64,000 nt of DNA from Jannaschia helgolandensis (GCF_900109285.1 NZ_FNZQ01000007.1:1-64000); one strand, 5' to 3'; counted from the first letter of the stretch, positions 18,423 through 27,775 are shown. Notes: generated by a model from the sequence alone, not told the origin. A program made the numbers and translations.

Positions 18423-19093
18423 ATATCGTTCTTCTGGGACCGCCGGGCGCGGGCAAGGGCACGCAGGCCCGCATGCTGGAGGCCGAACGGGGCATGATCC
18501 AGTTGTCTACCGGTGACATGCTTCGGGCGGCCCGGTCGTCAGGCACCCCGATGGGCCGTAAGGTCGCCGCCATCATGGACGCTGGCGAGTTGGTCACGGA
18601 CGAGATTGTCATCGGTCTGATCGAGGAAAGACTTGAAGGTGACCAGGGTGGTGGATTTATCTTCGACGGCTTTCCCCGGACATTACCACAGGCCGATGCC
18701 CTGGGCGAACTGCTTGCGAAGCATGGAACCACGCTGGATACAGTGATCGAAATGCGCGTCGATGACGAAGCGCTGGTCCAGCGGATCACGGCGCGTGCCA
18801 CCTGCGGCAAGTGCGGCGAAGTCTATAACGACATCACCAAGCCGATTCCTGCGGATGGCAAATGCACGAATTGCGGGGCGTCCGATTTCAGACGCCGGGC
18901 GGACGACAATGCCGAAAGCCTGCGGACCCGTTTGATGGAATACTACAAGAAGACGTCGCCCCTGATTGGTTACTATTATGCCAAGGGCAACCTGGCGTCG
19001 GTGGACGGGTTGGGCGAGATCGACGCGGTCGCCGCAGAGGTCGCGCAGGCGCTGACCGAGGCCAGACCTGCCGACCTTGCAAAAACTTCTTGA
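18419..19093 (+). CDS. adk: Adenylate kinase with zinc-type lid
   Basis: 224-aa cytoplasmic adenylate kinase (ATP + AMP to 2 ADP). The P-loop is [10 protein letters not shown] (7-16); the AMP site contains STGDMLR; FDGFPRT follows. The lid has two CxxC pairs (CGKCG and CTNCG), the zinc-binding form rather than the enteric lid. It is coupled to secY by ATGA, as in many bacteria. Confidence 0.97.
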   Translation: MNIVLLGPPGAGKGTQARMLEAERGMIQLSTGDMLRAARSSGTPMGRKVAAIMDAGELVTDEIVIGLIEERLEGDQGGGFIFDGFPRTLPQADALGELLAKHGTTLDTVIEMRVDDEALVQRITARATCGKCGEVYNDITKPIPADGKCTNCGASDFRRRADDNAESLRTRLMEYYKKTSPLIGYYYAKGNLASVDGLGEIDAVAAEVAQALTEARPADLAKTS

Positions 19094-19140
19094 CAGGCGG
19101 GCATGCATCGCTTGACGCGCCCGTCAAGACTCCCTAAAGC
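19090..19140 (+). promoter_or_regulatory. Possible promoter and palindrome upstream of rpsM
   Basis: TTGACG (19112-19117) and TAAAGC (19135-19140) are 17 bp apart. The -35 lies inside the palindrome CTTGACG-CGCC-CGTCAAG (19111-19128). A second TTGACA is at 19090-19095. A transcript from here would begin within a few bases of the terminator hairpin at 19150, which raises the possibility of attenuation. Confidence 0.35.
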
Positions 19141-19149
19141 GCAACTTCC

Positions 19150-19176
19150 ACCGGGAATCCCGTGATTCCCGGTTTT
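19150..19176 (+). terminator. Intrinsic terminator between adk and rpsM
   Basis: ACCGGGAATC (19150-19159) pairs with GATTCCCGGT (19164-19173) around CCGT and runs into TTTT. It separates the secY-adk transcript from the rpsM-rplQ (alpha) operon. Confidence 0.82.
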
Positions 19177-19259
19177 CTGTTTGGCCCCGCAAAACAGCGG
19201 CGGCCGTTGTGAAAAAAGGTTCTGGCAGCACGGAACCGCAACGATGAAGGAATATTTAC

Positions 19260-19628
19260 TTGGCTCGTATCGCTGGCGTCAACATCCCCACGGGGAAGCG
19301 CGTTCCTGTCGCGCTGACATACATCACGGGCATCGGCCCGTCCAAGGCGCGTGAAATCATCGAGGCCACCGGCATCGACGCTTCCCGCCGCATCAACGAG
19401 TTGTCGGACGCTGAAGTGCTGTCCATCCGTGAATATATCGACGCCAACCTGACCGTCGAAGGCGATCTGCGCCGCGACACCCAGATGAACATCAAGCGTC
19501 TGATGGACCTGGGCTGCTACCGCGGCCTGCGTCATCGCCGGAACCTGCCCGTTCGCGGTCAGCGCACCCACACAAACGCACGCACGCGCAAAGGCCCCGC
19601 AAAGGCCATCGCCGGCAAGAAGAAGTAA
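19260..19628 (+). CDS. rpsM: 30S ribosomal protein S13 (TTG start)
   Basis: 122-aa S13 of the small-subunit head. It starts [21 protein letters not shown] and ends with [20 protein letters not shown]. The initiation codon is TTG at 19260, supported by AAGGA at 19246-19250 and by homology; no ATG fits. It begins the alpha operon. Confidence 0.96.
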   Translation: MARIAGVNIPTGKRVPVALTYITGIGPSKAREIIEATGIDASRRINELSDAEVLSIREYIDANLTVEGDLRRDTQMNIKRLMDLGCYRGLRHRRNLPVRGQRTHTNARTRKGPAKAIAGKKK

Positions 19629-19643
19629 GGGAGCGCATAGACA

Positions 19644-20039
19644 ATGGCACGTGAAGCAACTCGTCGCGCCCCCAAGCGCAAGGAACGCAAGAACATCGCC
19701 GCTGGTGTGGCGCATGTGAATTCGTCGTTCAATAACACCAAGATCCTGATCTCCGACGTTCAGGGTAATGCCATCAGCTGGTCGTCGGCTGGCACCTGTG
19801 GCTTCAAGGGTTCGCGCAAGTCGACGCCCTATGCCGCTCAGATGGCCGCCGAAGATGCTGCCCGCAAGGCGCAGGAACACGGGCTGAAGACCCTCGAAGT
19901 CGAGGTTCAGGGCCCCGGTGGCGGTCGCGAATCCGCGCTGCGTGCGCTGGCGGCTGCCGGCCTGCAGATCACTGCGATCCGCGACGTCACGCCCATGGCG
20001 CACAACGGTGTACGTCCGCCGAAGCGCCGCCGCGTCTGA
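19644..20039 (+). CDS. rpsK: 30S ribosomal protein S11
   Basis: 131-aa S11 of the small-subunit platform. Motifs are [21 protein letters not shown] and the C-terminal [30 protein letters not shown] region precedes the ATG. Confidence 0.97.
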   Translation: MAREATRRAPKRKERKNIAAGVAHVNSSFNNTKILISDVQGNAISWSSAGTCGFKGSRKSTPYAAQMAAEDAARKAQEHGLKTLEVEVQGPGGGRESALRALAAAGLQITAIRDVTPMAHNGVRPPKRRRV

Positions 20040-20157
20040 CGCGATTTAACGAACAGGGCAGGGGTCGCACGGCGCGGTCCCTGTTTCGCCGTATATTTAC
20101 CTCGGGGTTTCTGCGCCAACCGCCCCGGCGCAGGACGGAATTGGAGGGACAGGGCAC

Positions 20158-21174
20158 ATGATCCACAAGAATTGGCAAGAACTCATCAAGCCGTCGCAGC
20201 TTGACGTTCGTCCGGGGAACAACCCCGCCCGTCAGGCCACCGTCGTGGCCGAACCGCTCGAGCGTGGTTTCGGTCTGACGATGGGCAACGCGCTGCGGCG
20301 CGTCCTGATGTCGTCGCTGCAGGGCGCAGCCATCACGTCGGTCCAGATCGACAACGTCCTGCACGAGTTTTCGTCGGTATCGGGCGTCCGTGAGGATGTT
20401 ACCGATATCGTCCTGAACCTGAAGGGCGTCAGCCTGAAGATGGACGTCGAGGGGCCCAAGCGCGTCTCGATCTCGGCCAAAGGCCCGATGGTCGTCACCG
20501 CCGGTGACATCAGCGAGACCAACGGTATCGAGGTTCTGAACCGCGATCACGTCATCTGTCACCTCGACGATGGCGCGGACCTCTACATGGAGCTGACGGT
20601 GAATACCGGAAAAGGCTACGTGTCCGCCGACAAGAACAAGCCGGAAGACGCGCCCATCGGTCTGATCCCGATCGATGCGATCTATTCGCCGGTCAAGAAG
20701 GTGTCCTACGAAGTGCAGCCGACCCGCGAAGGTCAGGTGCTCGACTATGACAAGCTGACTCTGAAGCTGGAAACCGATGGCTCGCTGGCTCCCGACGATG
20801 CGGTCGCATATGCGGCCCGCATTCTTCAGGACCAGTTGCAGATCTTCGTGAACTTCGACGAGCCCGAGGCCGCCCGCGGCGCCGAGGCCGCCGACGATCT
20901 GGAGTTCAACCCGCTTCTGCTGAAGAAGGTCGACGAACTGGAGCTTTCGGTCCGGTCCGCCAACTGCCTGAAGAACGACAATATCGTCTACATCGGCGAT
21001 CTGATCCAGAAGACCGAAGCCGAAATGTTGCGCACGCCGAACTTCGGCCGCAAATCCTTGAACGAGATCAAGGAAGTGCTGTCGGGCATGGGGCTGCATC
21101 TGGGAATGGATATCGTCGATTGGCCGCCAGAGAATATCGAGGACCTGGCCAAGAAGTTCGAAAACGAGTTTTGA
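20158..21174 (+). CDS. rpoA: RNA polymerase alpha subunit
   Basis: 338-aa alpha subunit, the platform for RNAP assembly. The N-terminal dimerisation domain includes [20 protein letters not shown]. The C-terminal DNA/activator-binding domain includes [19 protein letters not shown] and [11 protein letters not shown]. The 118-nt leader contains a weak AACAGGG/CCCTGTT hairpin (20052-20085). GGAGGGACAGGGCAC precedes the ATG. Confidence 0.98.
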   Translation: MIHKNWQELIKPSQLDVRPGNNPARQATVVAEPLERGFGLTMGNALRRVLMSSLQGAAITSVQIDNVLHEFSSVSGVREDVTDIVLNLKGVSLKMDVEGPKRVSISAKGPMVVTAGDISETNGIEVLNRDHVICHLDDGADLYMELTVNTGKGYVSADKNKPEDAPIGLIPIDAIYSPVKKVSYEVQPTREGQVLDYDKLTLKLETDGSLAPDDAVAYAARILQDQLQIFVNFDEPEAARGAEAADDLEFNPLLLKKVDELELSVRSANCLKNDNIVYIGDLIQKTEAEMLRTPNFGRKSLNEIKEVLSGMGLHLGMDIVDWPPENIEDLAKKFENEF

Positions 21175-21181
21175 GTTCGAT

Positions 21182-21197
21182 GCCCCCGAAAGGGGGC
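21182..21197 (+). other. GAAA-capped hairpin between rpoA and rplQ
   Basis: GCCCCC-GAAA-GGGGGC follows the rpoA stop by 7 nt. It lacks a U tract. It resembles the GAAA hairpin in the rplB leader and may stabilise the rpoA 3' end or lower rplQ readthrough. Confidence 0.5.
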
Positions 21198-21312
21198 GTC
21201 TACGACAAATGCCCGCAATTGGCGGGGAAGATCGGGCAAATGCCCCAAGGTGAGGGACCCGCCACGCAGGGGACCCCGGACAAAGTATAAAGACTAGCTA
21301 CGGAGAAAACCC

Positions 21313-21732
21313 ATGCGCCACGCCCGCGGATACCGCCGCCTTAACCGTACCCATGAACACCGCAAGGCGATGTTCGCCAACATGGCCGGATCGTTGATCG
21401 AGCACGAGCAGATCAAGACGACCCTGCCGAAAGCCAAGGAATTGCGCCCCATCATCGAAAAGATGGTGACGCTGGCCGGACGTGGCGATTTGCACGCCCG
21501 TCGTCTGCTGCGCTCGCGCCTCAAGGAAGACCGTCATCTGGCCAAGCTGATGGATATCCTCGGACCGCGCTACAAAGATCGCCAGGGTGGATACGTCCGC
21601 ATTCTGAAGGCCGGTTTCCGGTATGGCGACATGGCCCCCATGGCCATCATCGAATTCGTCGAACGTGACGTCGATGCCAAGGGCGCCGCAGATCGCGCCC
21701 GCGTCGAAGCGGAAGACTCCGCCGGGGCCTGA
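21313..21732 (+). CDS. rplQ: 50S ribosomal protein L17
   Basis: 139-aa L17 at the tunnel exit. It starts [24 protein letters not shown] and carries RGGYVRILK-type residues ([20 protein letters not shown]). Its C-terminus extends slightly with acidic residues. It is the last gene of the alpha operon. Confidence 0.97.
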   Translation: MRHARGYRRLNRTHEHRKAMFANMAGSLIEHEQIKTTLPKAKELRPIIEKMVTLAGRGDLHARRLLRSRLKEDRHLAKLMDILGPRYKDRQGGYVRILKAGFRYGDMAPMAIIEFVERDVDAKGAADRARVEAEDSAGA

Positions 21733-21754
21733 TCCTGACCGATATGACATCCTG

Positions 21755-21784
21755 AAGGCCCCGCCCGATCCGGCGGGGCCTTTT
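21755..21784 (+). terminator. Intrinsic terminator after rplQ
   Basis: AAGGCCCCGCC (21755-21765) pairs with GGCGGGGCCTT (21772-21782) around CGATCC and runs into TTTT. It ends the ribosomal cluster. Confidence 0.92.
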
Positions 21785-21800
21785 GCGTTTGCCGCCCTCA

Positions 21801-21986
21801 TCACGAGGTGCGCAGCCCTCCGGCTGCCGTTTCGATATCCGCTCCGTTTTGCAGGTCGGAGATCAGACGCTCAAGCTCGTCTTCATCGATCCGTGTCGTT
21901 CCCAGAAATTCCAACAGATCGACGCGAGCTTTTGCGTTGAGTTTTAGAACACGCACGAAAAGACGGGGATTCATCTGTTTGTTCAT
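21801..21986 (-). CDS. Small hypothetical protein next to luxR
   Basis: 61-aa acidic/basic helical protein (RVDLLEFLGTTRIDEDELERLISDL). No family recognised. It is divergent from the LuxR-type gene across 78 nt. No good ribosome binding site is visible before the ATG at 21986 or the ATG at 21971-21974, so translation is uncertain. Confidence 0.42.
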   Translation of the reverse strand: MNKQMNPRLFVRVLKLNAKARVDLLEFLGTTRIDEDELERLISDLQNGADIETAAGGLRTS

Positions 21987-22030
21987 AATACATTAACCAA
22001 TTTCACCGTTTAAATGGGTTCAAGATACAG

Positions 22031-22060
22031 TTGACGATGAATTTCTCAACCATTCTAAAA
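22031..22060 (+). promoter_or_regulatory. Possible promoter of the LuxR-type gene
   Basis: TTGACG (22031-22036) and TCTAAA (22055-22060) are 18 bp apart. Transcription would start at about the ATG at 22065, which implies a leaderless mRNA or use of the ATG at 22086. Confidence 0.4.
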
Positions 22061-22064
22061 AGAC

Positions 22065-22679
22065 ATGCTCGAGAGACGACGCCTCATGGTTCGCTATTTG
22101 CAGAGATTGGAACAGCTTGCCCCCATGGGGTACACTGCCGGTATCCATATCCGCTTTGCATCGCCACTGTATCTCCGCAGCACATACCCCAAAGCGTGGC
22201 AGGATCTTTATGCCGCCAACAACTACTCGCTTCGCGACCCCCTTGTGTTCTGGGGTGTCAGCAAGTCCGGGCAGATTCGTTGGAGCGAGATCAATTTGCC
22301 CGACCCCTTCGGCGTCATGAAACTGGCAGCCGAGCACGGGTTGACCTTTGGCGCGGTGTGCAGCTGCGGCAAGATCACATCCCGCACGATCGTGGGGGTG
22401 GCTCGTTCGGATCGGGAGTTTACCGACGCCGAAATCACCGAGATCGCGTCCATTGCCGACGCCCTCCACGAAGTCACAGAGCCGCCCGAGGACCTGACCC
22501 CCGCCATGATCGAGGCGCTGCGCCTTGTGGGTGCGGGCGTCCGCCACACGACCGCCGCCGCGGAGATCGGAATTTCGGAAAGCGCGCTGACGGCACGCCT
22601 TTCGTCCGCCCGGGATAAACTGGGCGTAAAGACCACGGCCGAGGCACTAAGAATGGCGAGAGAGTTCAGGCTGATCTAG
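22065..22679 (+). CDS. LuxR-family quorum-sensing regulator
   Basis: 204-aa two-domain regulator. The N-terminal autoinducer-binding domain has the expected pocket residues in WQDLYAANNYSLRDP, IRWSEI and FGAVCSCG. The C-terminal helix-turn-helix (about 143-204) ends LTARLSSARDKLGVKTTAEALRMA. The start of that domain reads LTPAMIEALRL where canonical members have a TxREREVL-type box, so it is divergent. The ATG at 22065 may be leaderless; 22086 (GAGAGACGAC upstream) is an alternative. A synthase gene lies directly downstream. Confidence 0.85.
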   Translation: MLERRRLMVRYLQRLEQLAPMGYTAGIHIRFASPLYLRSTYPKAWQDLYAANNYSLRDPLVFWGVSKSGQIRWSEINLPDPFGVMKLAAEHGLTFGAVCSCGKITSRTIVGVARSDREFTDAEITEIASIADALHEVTEPPEDLTPAMIEALRLVGAGVRHTTAAAEIGISESALTARLSSARDKLGVKTTAEALRMAREFRLI

Positions 22680-22753
22680 CAGCCCATCCCACAGAGCGAG
22701 CATTCCACGGTCCCCTGGTGTCAACGACAACCCGGCAGAGGAAGATATTGTCC

Positions 22754-23341
22754 ATGCAAGTTACCACTCTCTCGTTCCAGAACCTCCACACTTACGGCCC
22801 GCTGTTCGCCGACTTGCTGCGCGCGCGCCACAGGACCTTCATCGAGCAGGCCCAATGGGACCTGCCGCAGGCAGACGGAATGGAATTCGATCAATACGAC
22901 ACGCCAGCCAGCCGTTGGGTCGCGGTCCATGAATACGGTCGCATCCTTGCGGGTGTCCGCCTGACGCCGACGACGCATCGCTGCGGCATCTACAGCTACA
23001 TGATCCGCGATGCCCAGAACGGGCTGCTCGACACCATTCCGACAGACCTTCTTTATGACGAGGCACCGGTCGCTGATAATGTCTGGGAGTCCAGTCGGGT
23101 ATTCGTCTGCGACGATGTTCCCGCCAAGCTCAGGGTGCGCGTGCAGATGCAGCTAATCGCCGAAATGGTCCGCGCGGGCCGGGAACTCGGTGCGACGTCG
23201 GTTCTTGGACTGATCCCGGCGACGTCGCCGCGGCTGGCCCGGCGCGTCGGGCTGGATTGCGTGGCGGCGGGGCCGGTGCTGGACATCGGCGGGTCGGAAT
23301 CCGTCTGCGTCAACATCTCGATGGCGACCAAGATGCACTGA
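22754..23341 (+). CDS. LuxI-type acyl-homoserine-lactone synthase
   Basis: 195-aa autoinducer synthase that joins S-adenosylmethionine and acyl-ACP. The conserved set is visible: R-x3-F (RHRTFIEQ), W (QWDLP), D-x2-D region (EFDQYDTP), RL (GVRLTPT) and E-x2-R (WESSRVF). The ATG at 22754 follows GAGGAAG; an in-frame ATG upstream adds 12 unlikely residues. Together with the adjacent LuxR-type gene it forms a complete quorum-sensing pair. The signal acyl chain cannot be predicted. Confidence 0.85.
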   Translation: MQVTTLSFQNLHTYGPLFADLLRARHRTFIEQAQWDLPQADGMEFDQYDTPASRWVAVHEYGRILAGVRLTPTTHRCGIYSYMIRDAQNGLLDTIPTDLLYDEAPVADNVWESSRVFVCDDVPAKLRVRVQMQLIAEMVRAGRELGATSVLGLIPATSPRLARRVGLDCVAAGPVLDIGGSESVCVNISMATKMH

Positions 23342-23367
23342 CCGACGTCTTGCTGCACCGAACGTGA

Positions 23368-23393
23368 AGCGCGGCGGCTTTATCCGCCGCGCT
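23368..23393 (+). terminator. Hairpin after the LuxI-type gene
   Basis: AGCGCGGCGG (23368-23377) pairs perfectly with CCGCCGCGCT (23384-23393) around CTTTAT. No U tail follows; it is terminator-like and isolates luxI from rarA. Confidence 0.5.
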
Positions 23394-23413
23394 CGACAGA
23401 CTACATCATCGTC

Positions 23414-24742
23414 ATGACCGACCTTTTCGACAGCCCTTCGGACAAATCCGCCGTGCAATCCACGGCCAAGCCCGCCCACCCCGCGCCGCTGGCCGACCGT
23501 TTGCGGCCTGCAACGCTGGATGACGTGATAGGGCAGGACCATCTGCTGGGGCCAGACGGAGCGTTGAGCGTAATGCTGAACGGCGCGATGCCCAGCCTGA
23601 TCCTCTGGGGGCCGCCGGGTGTCGGCAAGACCACGATCGCGCGACTGCTGGCCGACCGGACCGGCCTTCACTTTGTACAGATCAGCGCGATCTTCACCGG
23701 TGTGGCCGATCTGCGGAAGGTGTTCGAGACGGCGCGGAACCGCCGTGCCAACGGCACCGGCACGCTTCTGTTTGTCGATGAGATCCATCGTTTCAACAAG
23801 GCGCAGCAGGACGGTTTTCTGCCGCATATGGAAGACGGGACGATCACGCTGGTCGGGGCCACCACCGAAAACCCGTCATTCGAATTGAACGCCGCGCTTA
23901 TGTCGCGGGCGCAGGTTCTGACGCTGCAAAGGCTGACCCTGCGCGACATGGAGCTGATGACCCAACGCGCCGAGGCGGAGTTGGGCACAAAACTGCCGCT
24001 GGATGGGCCCGCCCGTGAGGCGCTCCAGGAAATGGCCGACGGCGACGGGCGCGCGTTGTTGAACCTGTTAGAGCAGGTGGCCGCATGGGGGGCGAAAACG
24101 CCCATCGACCGCGATACGCTTGCAAAGCGGCTGCAACGGCGTGCGGCGCAATATGACAAATCGGGCGACAGCCACTACAACCTGATTTCCGCGCTGCACA
24201 AATCAGTTCGCGGGTCCGACCCCGATGCGGCACTCTATTGGCTGGCACGGATGCTGAAGGGCGGCGAGGATCCGCGCTACCTGATGCGCCGGATCACTCG
24301 CATGGCGGTCGAGGATGTCGGGCTTGCCGACCCGCAGGCGCAGGCGTTCTGCTTGCAGGCGTGGGAGACATACGAGCGGCTGGGATCGCCGGAGGGCGAG
24401 CAATCGCTGGGCAACGCAGTCGTGTATCTGGCGCTCGCACCGAAATCGAATGCGGGATACGCCGCGTTCAAGGCTGCGATGAAACAGGCCGGAGAAACCG
24501 GGTCCGAGCCGCCGCCCAAACACATCCTGAACGCGCCGACCCGGATGATGAAGGAACAGGGATATGGCGCGGGCTATGCTTATGACCACGATCAGGCGGA
24601 TGGGTTTTCGGGCCAGAACTATTTCCCCGATGGCATGAAGCGACCCGTGTACTACGTGCCCGTGGATCGCGGGTTCGAGCGGGAGCTGGGACGTCGCGTC
24701 GATTGGCTGGTCGACCAGCGCGCCAAGCGTGGCAAAGGTTGA
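23414..24742 (+). CDS. rarA: Replication-associated recombination protein RarA (MgsA)
   Basis: 442-aa AAA+ ATPase acting at stalled replication forks. Walker A is GPPGVGKTT (about residues 68-76) and Walker B is LLFVDEIHRFNKAQQD. The sensor and TTENPSFELNAALMSR follow, as does the MgsA C-terminal domain (DPRYLMRRITRMAVEDVGLADP). It heads a tight run with crcB, the pseudouridine synthase, HAD and ATP12 genes. Confidence 0.93.
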   Translation: MTDLFDSPSDKSAVQSTAKPAHPAPLADRLRPATLDDVIGQDHLLGPDGALSVMLNGAMPSLILWGPPGVGKTTIARLLADRTGLHFVQISAIFTGVADLRKVFETARNRRANGTGTLLFVDEIHRFNKAQQDGFLPHMEDGTITLVGATTENPSFELNAALMSRAQVLTLQRLTLRDMELMTQRAEAELGTKLPLDGPAREALQEMADGDGRALLNLLEQVAAWGAKTPIDRDTLAKRLQRRAAQYDKSGDSHYNLISALHKSVRGSDPDAALYWLARMLKGGEDPRYLMRRITRMAVEDVGLADPQAQAFCLQAWETYERLGSPEGEQSLGNAVVYLALAPKSNAGYAAFKAAMKQAGETGSEPPPKHILNAPTRMMKEQGYGAGYAYDHDQADGFSGQNYFPDGMKRPVYYVPVDRGFERELGRRVDWLVDQRAKRGKG

Positions 24743-24773
24743 CAGTCGTGCGCCGGGGGCAGACAGGACCGCG

Positions 24774-25139
24774 ATGACTTTCTCGCTTTTCTCTGTCGCG
24801 CTCGGGGGCGCGCTTGGCGCGTCGTTGCGCTTTCTCGTCGCCACTGCGCTGATCCGCGACGGGTTTCCGGTCGCCATCCTGTCGGTGAACGTTCTGGGCA
24901 GCCTTCTGATGGGTCTGGCGGTTATCGTGCTCGATCGGCTTGGCCTGACGAGCTGGCAGCCGTTCCTGCTGATCGGCGTCCTGGGCGGTTTCACGACGTT
25001 TTCGGCGTTTTCTCTGGAGACGATCATTCTGATCGAGCGCGGCCTGCCGGGGCAGGCCCTACTTTACGTCCTGCTGTCGGTTGGCTTTTCGCTTCTGGCC
25101 CTGATGACGGGCCTCATCATTGCAAGGAGCCTGACATGA
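24774..25139 (+). CDS. crcB: Fluoride ion exporter CrcB/Fluc
   Basis: 121-aa four-helix membrane protein forming dual-topology dimers that export F-. Motifs are GGALGASLRFLV, NVLGSLLMG and GGFTTFSAFSLE, the fluoride-channel signature. The ATG at 24774 has AGGA upstream. No fluoride riboswitch is visible in the short 31-nt gap. The end overlaps the next gene (ATGA). Confidence 0.93.
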   Translation: MTFSLFSVALGGALGASLRFLVATALIRDGFPVAILSVNVLGSLLMGLAVIVLDRLGLTSWQPFLLIGVLGGFTTFSAFSLETIILIERGLPGQALLYVLLSVGFSLLALMTGLIIARSLT

Positions 25140-26176
25140 GCGGCGTCCAGACTATTACTGTGGCCGCGGGCGAGGGGGATCAACGGCTGGACCGCTGGCT
25201 CAAGCGACGCTTTCCGCAGCTCAATCAGGGCAATGTCGAAAAGGCGTGTCGCAAGGGCGAAATCCGCGTGGATGGCGGACGGGTCAAGGCCAACAGCCGT
25301 GTGCAGGAAGGTCAGGAGGTGCGGGTGCCGCCGTTGCCCGAGGACCGTGCGCCTGCAGCACCCCGCCGCGACAAGGTGACGGCAGCCGATGCCGAGATGA
25401 TCCGCTCCTGCGTAATCTACCGCGACGATCATATCATCGCCCTGAACAAGCCGCCCGGTCTGGCGTCGCAGGGTGGCTCGGGTCAGACGCGGCATGTCGA
25501 CGGGCTGGGCGATGCCCTGCGTTTCGACAGCGAAGAACAGCCCCGGCTGGTGCATCGACTGGACAAGGATACGTCCGGCATCATGCTGATGGCGCGTAAC
25601 CGGTTGACCGCGGCACAACTCTCCGAGGCGTTCCGCGACCGCGAGACGCGCAAGATCTACTGGGCCGCGGTCGCGGGCACCCCGCATCCAAGGATGGGCA
25701 CAGTACGGTATGCGCTGGTCAAGGCGGGCGGCGGGGGCGACGGCGGTGAAAAGATGCGGACGGTCCACCCGGACGAGGTCGACGACATCCCCGGCGCGAA
25801 ACGTGCGGTGACGGACTATGCCGTGCTCGACACTTTGGGGTCGCGGGGCGCGTGGCTGGCGCTGGTGCCGGTCACCGGGCGCACCCACCAGTTGCGCGTC
25901 CATATGGCCGAGATGGGGCATCCCATCGTCGGCGACGGCAAATACGGCGGATCCGGGCAAGAGAACCAGGGCGATGGCTGGGGGGCAAGTTTCGGCGGCG
26001 AGATCAGCAAGAAACTGCACCTGCACGCCCGTCATCTGTCGCTGACCCATCCGATCACGGGTGCCCGGCTGAGCCTTACGGCCCCGCTGCCCGATCACAT
26101 GGAGCGGACGTGGAAGATGATGGGCTGGGACGGCCTGGATGTGCCGCTCGATCCCTTTGCCGACGAAGAGGCCTGA
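25136..26176 (+). CDS. rluC: RluA-family 23S rRNA pseudouridine synthase (RluC-like)
   Basis: 346-aa protein. An N-terminal S4 RNA-binding domain (about 10-75, DRWLKRRFPQLNQGNVEKAC) is followed by the catalytic domain with HRLDKDTSGIMLMAR, containing the catalytic aspartate, and GRTHQLRVHMAEMGHPIVGD. RluC modifies three uridines in 23S rRNA; assignment between RluC and RluD is by overall layout and not certain. It overlaps crcB by ATGA. Confidence 0.85.
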   Translation: MSGVQTITVAAGEGDQRLDRWLKRRFPQLNQGNVEKACRKGEIRVDGGRVKANSRVQEGQEVRVPPLPEDRAPAAPRRDKVTAADAEMIRSCVIYRDDHIIALNKPPGLASQGGSGQTRHVDGLGDALRFDSEEQPRLVHRLDKDTSGIMLMARNRLTAAQLSEAFRDRETRKIYWAAVAGTPHPRMGTVRYALVKAGGGGDGGEKMRTVHPDEVDDIPGAKRAVTDYAVLDTLGSRGAWLALVPVTGRTHQLRVHMAEMGHPIVGDGKYGGSGQENQGDGWGASFGGEISKKLHLHARHLSLTHPITGARLSLTAPLPDHMERTWKMMGWDGLDVPLDPFADEEA

Positions 26177-26177
26177 C

Positions 26178-26843
26178 ATGCTCGTCCTGTTCGACGTGGA
26201 CGGAACGCTTGTCGACACCGATGCGCAGATCGGCGGCATCATGATTTCCGCTTTCGAGGCGGCGGGATTGCCACCGCCCAGCCTGGCGCAGGTCGTCGAA
26301 ACTATCGGCTTGTCGCTGCCCGAAATGGTAGAACACCTGGCGGCGCAATCCACAGTCACGATCACGATCGATTGCTGTGCGAAGATCGTCGCCGGGTATC
26401 GGTTGCGCTTTGCCGACGCGCTGGCCCGCAAGGAAGAACCGCCGGTATTTCCCAATACGGAGACAACGCTCCTGCGGCTGAGGCGGGCTGGCATGACGCT
26501 TGGCATCGCCACCGGAAAGTCGCGGCTCGGTGTGGACTATGTTCTGGACGCGATGGACTGGCGCGGGCATTTTCAAACGGTGCAATGCGCAGACGACAAT
26601 CCCTCCAAGCCCGATCCGACGATGGTGGAGAAGGCCCTGGCCGCAACCGGCACCGACCGGACCCAGGCCGTTCTGGTCGGCGATACATCGTTCGACATGG
26701 AAATGGCTGCGGCCTGCGGCGTTCGGGCGATCGGTGTCGCATGGGGGTACCACCGACCGGAGCGTCTGCTGTCGGCCGGGGCAGAGACTGTCGTGGACGA
26801 TTTCGAGACACTCGGGACCCTGTTGCTGGAGTCGAACAGATGA
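26178..26843 (+). CDS. HAD-family hydrolase, phosphoglycolate phosphatase-like
   Basis: 221-aa HAD-IA hydrolase. Motif I is DVDGTLVDT (nucleophile Asp and acid Asp), motif II is IATGKSR, the motif III lysine lies in SKPDPTMV, and motif IV is VLVGDTSFDMEMA. The helical cap lies between motifs I and II. The ATG at 26178 follows the preceding stop by one base; the gene overlaps the ATP12 gene by ATGA. The substrate is undetermined. Confidence 0.85.
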   Translation: MLVLFDVDGTLVDTDAQIGGIMISAFEAAGLPPPSLAQVVETIGLSLPEMVEHLAAQSTVTITIDCCAKIVAGYRLRFADALARKEEPPVFPNTETTLLRLRRAGMTLGIATGKSRLGVDYVLDAMDWRGHFQTVQCADDNPSKPDPTMVEKALAATGTDRTQAVLVGDTSFDMEMAAACGVRAIGVAWGYHRPERLLSAGAETVVDDFETLGTLLLESNR

Positions 26844-27550
26844 GCGAATGGAAGGCGAAACGATTCTGGAAAACTGCCGAGGTCGAGGTCCTGGACGGTG
26901 GGTTCACTGTCCGGCTCGACGGTCGTCCGGTGCGGACCCCGCTCAAGACGCAGATCACGATGCCGACCCGCGCGCTGGCGCAGGGTGTCGCACAGGAATG
27001 GCAGGCGCAGGGCGATGTCATCGACCCTTTGTCGATGCCATTGATGCGCGCAGTGAACGCAACGCTGGACAAGGTCGTGCCGCAGCAGGCCGAAGTGGCG
27101 CAGAACCTTGGCGATTACGGCGGATCGGACTTGTTGTGCTACCGTGCCGCCGGACCCGAGTCGCTGGTGGCACGGCAAGCGGCGGCTTGGGACCCGATGC
27201 TGGACTGGGCTGACGAACGCTTCGGTGCCAGGTTGATCGTAACACAAGGCGTTATCCCGGTCGATCAGCCCGCCAATGCGACCGAGGCATTGCGGGCGCA
27301 CGTCGCGGCGCTCACCCCTTGGGAGCTGACGGCCCTGTCGGAATTCGTGACCCTGACCGGCAGCCTGATTCTCGGACTTGCCGCGATGGACGGACACACA
27401 GCGGACGATATCTGGCCACGCAGTCGCGTCGACGAGGACTGGCAAGCCGAGCAATGGGGTGCGGACGAAGAAGAGGCGACCCGTATCGCCGTCAAACGTG
27501 CGGCGTTCCTGCAAGCCGGTGAATACCTCGGGCTTCTTCGGGCCGGTTAA
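26840..27550 (+). CDS. ATP12-family F1-ATPase assembly chaperone
   Basis: 236-aa homologue of ATP12, which in mitochondria chaperones the F1 alpha subunit; the family is typical of alphaproteobacteria. Features are KRFWKTAEVEVLDGGFTVRLD, GRPVRTP, and SMPLMRAVNATLDKV followed by SDLLCYRA. The C-terminal helical part has the conserved acidic WQAEQWGADEE segment. It ends the rarA-crcB run. Confidence 0.88.
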   Translation: MSEWKAKRFWKTAEVEVLDGGFTVRLDGRPVRTPLKTQITMPTRALAQGVAQEWQAQGDVIDPLSMPLMRAVNATLDKVVPQQAEVAQNLGDYGGSDLLCYRAAGPESLVARQAAAWDPMLDWADERFGARLIVTQGVIPVDQPANATEALRAHVAALTPWELTALSEFVTLTGSLILGLAAMDGHTADDIWPRSRVDEDWQAEQWGADEEEATRIAVKRAAFLQAGEYLGLLRAG

Positions 27551-27775
27551 ACTCTTGTTGGCGTGTCATCGGGCGTTGACCTTAGGGAAACGTTCATTCC
27601 TTGAGCAAATGCATCCTTTCGCGGCATCCTCCCTTGACGTTTGACCCTTCATCTAGTCTCAATTGCGCTAGTGGGGAGGGTGAACATCCTCACATCAAAA
27701 CCAGCCGCGCCGATGAAACGGTGCGGTGCCGGGCGGGTTTTAGGCCGCTCGGTTCATCAGGAAGAGGTTTAACTC

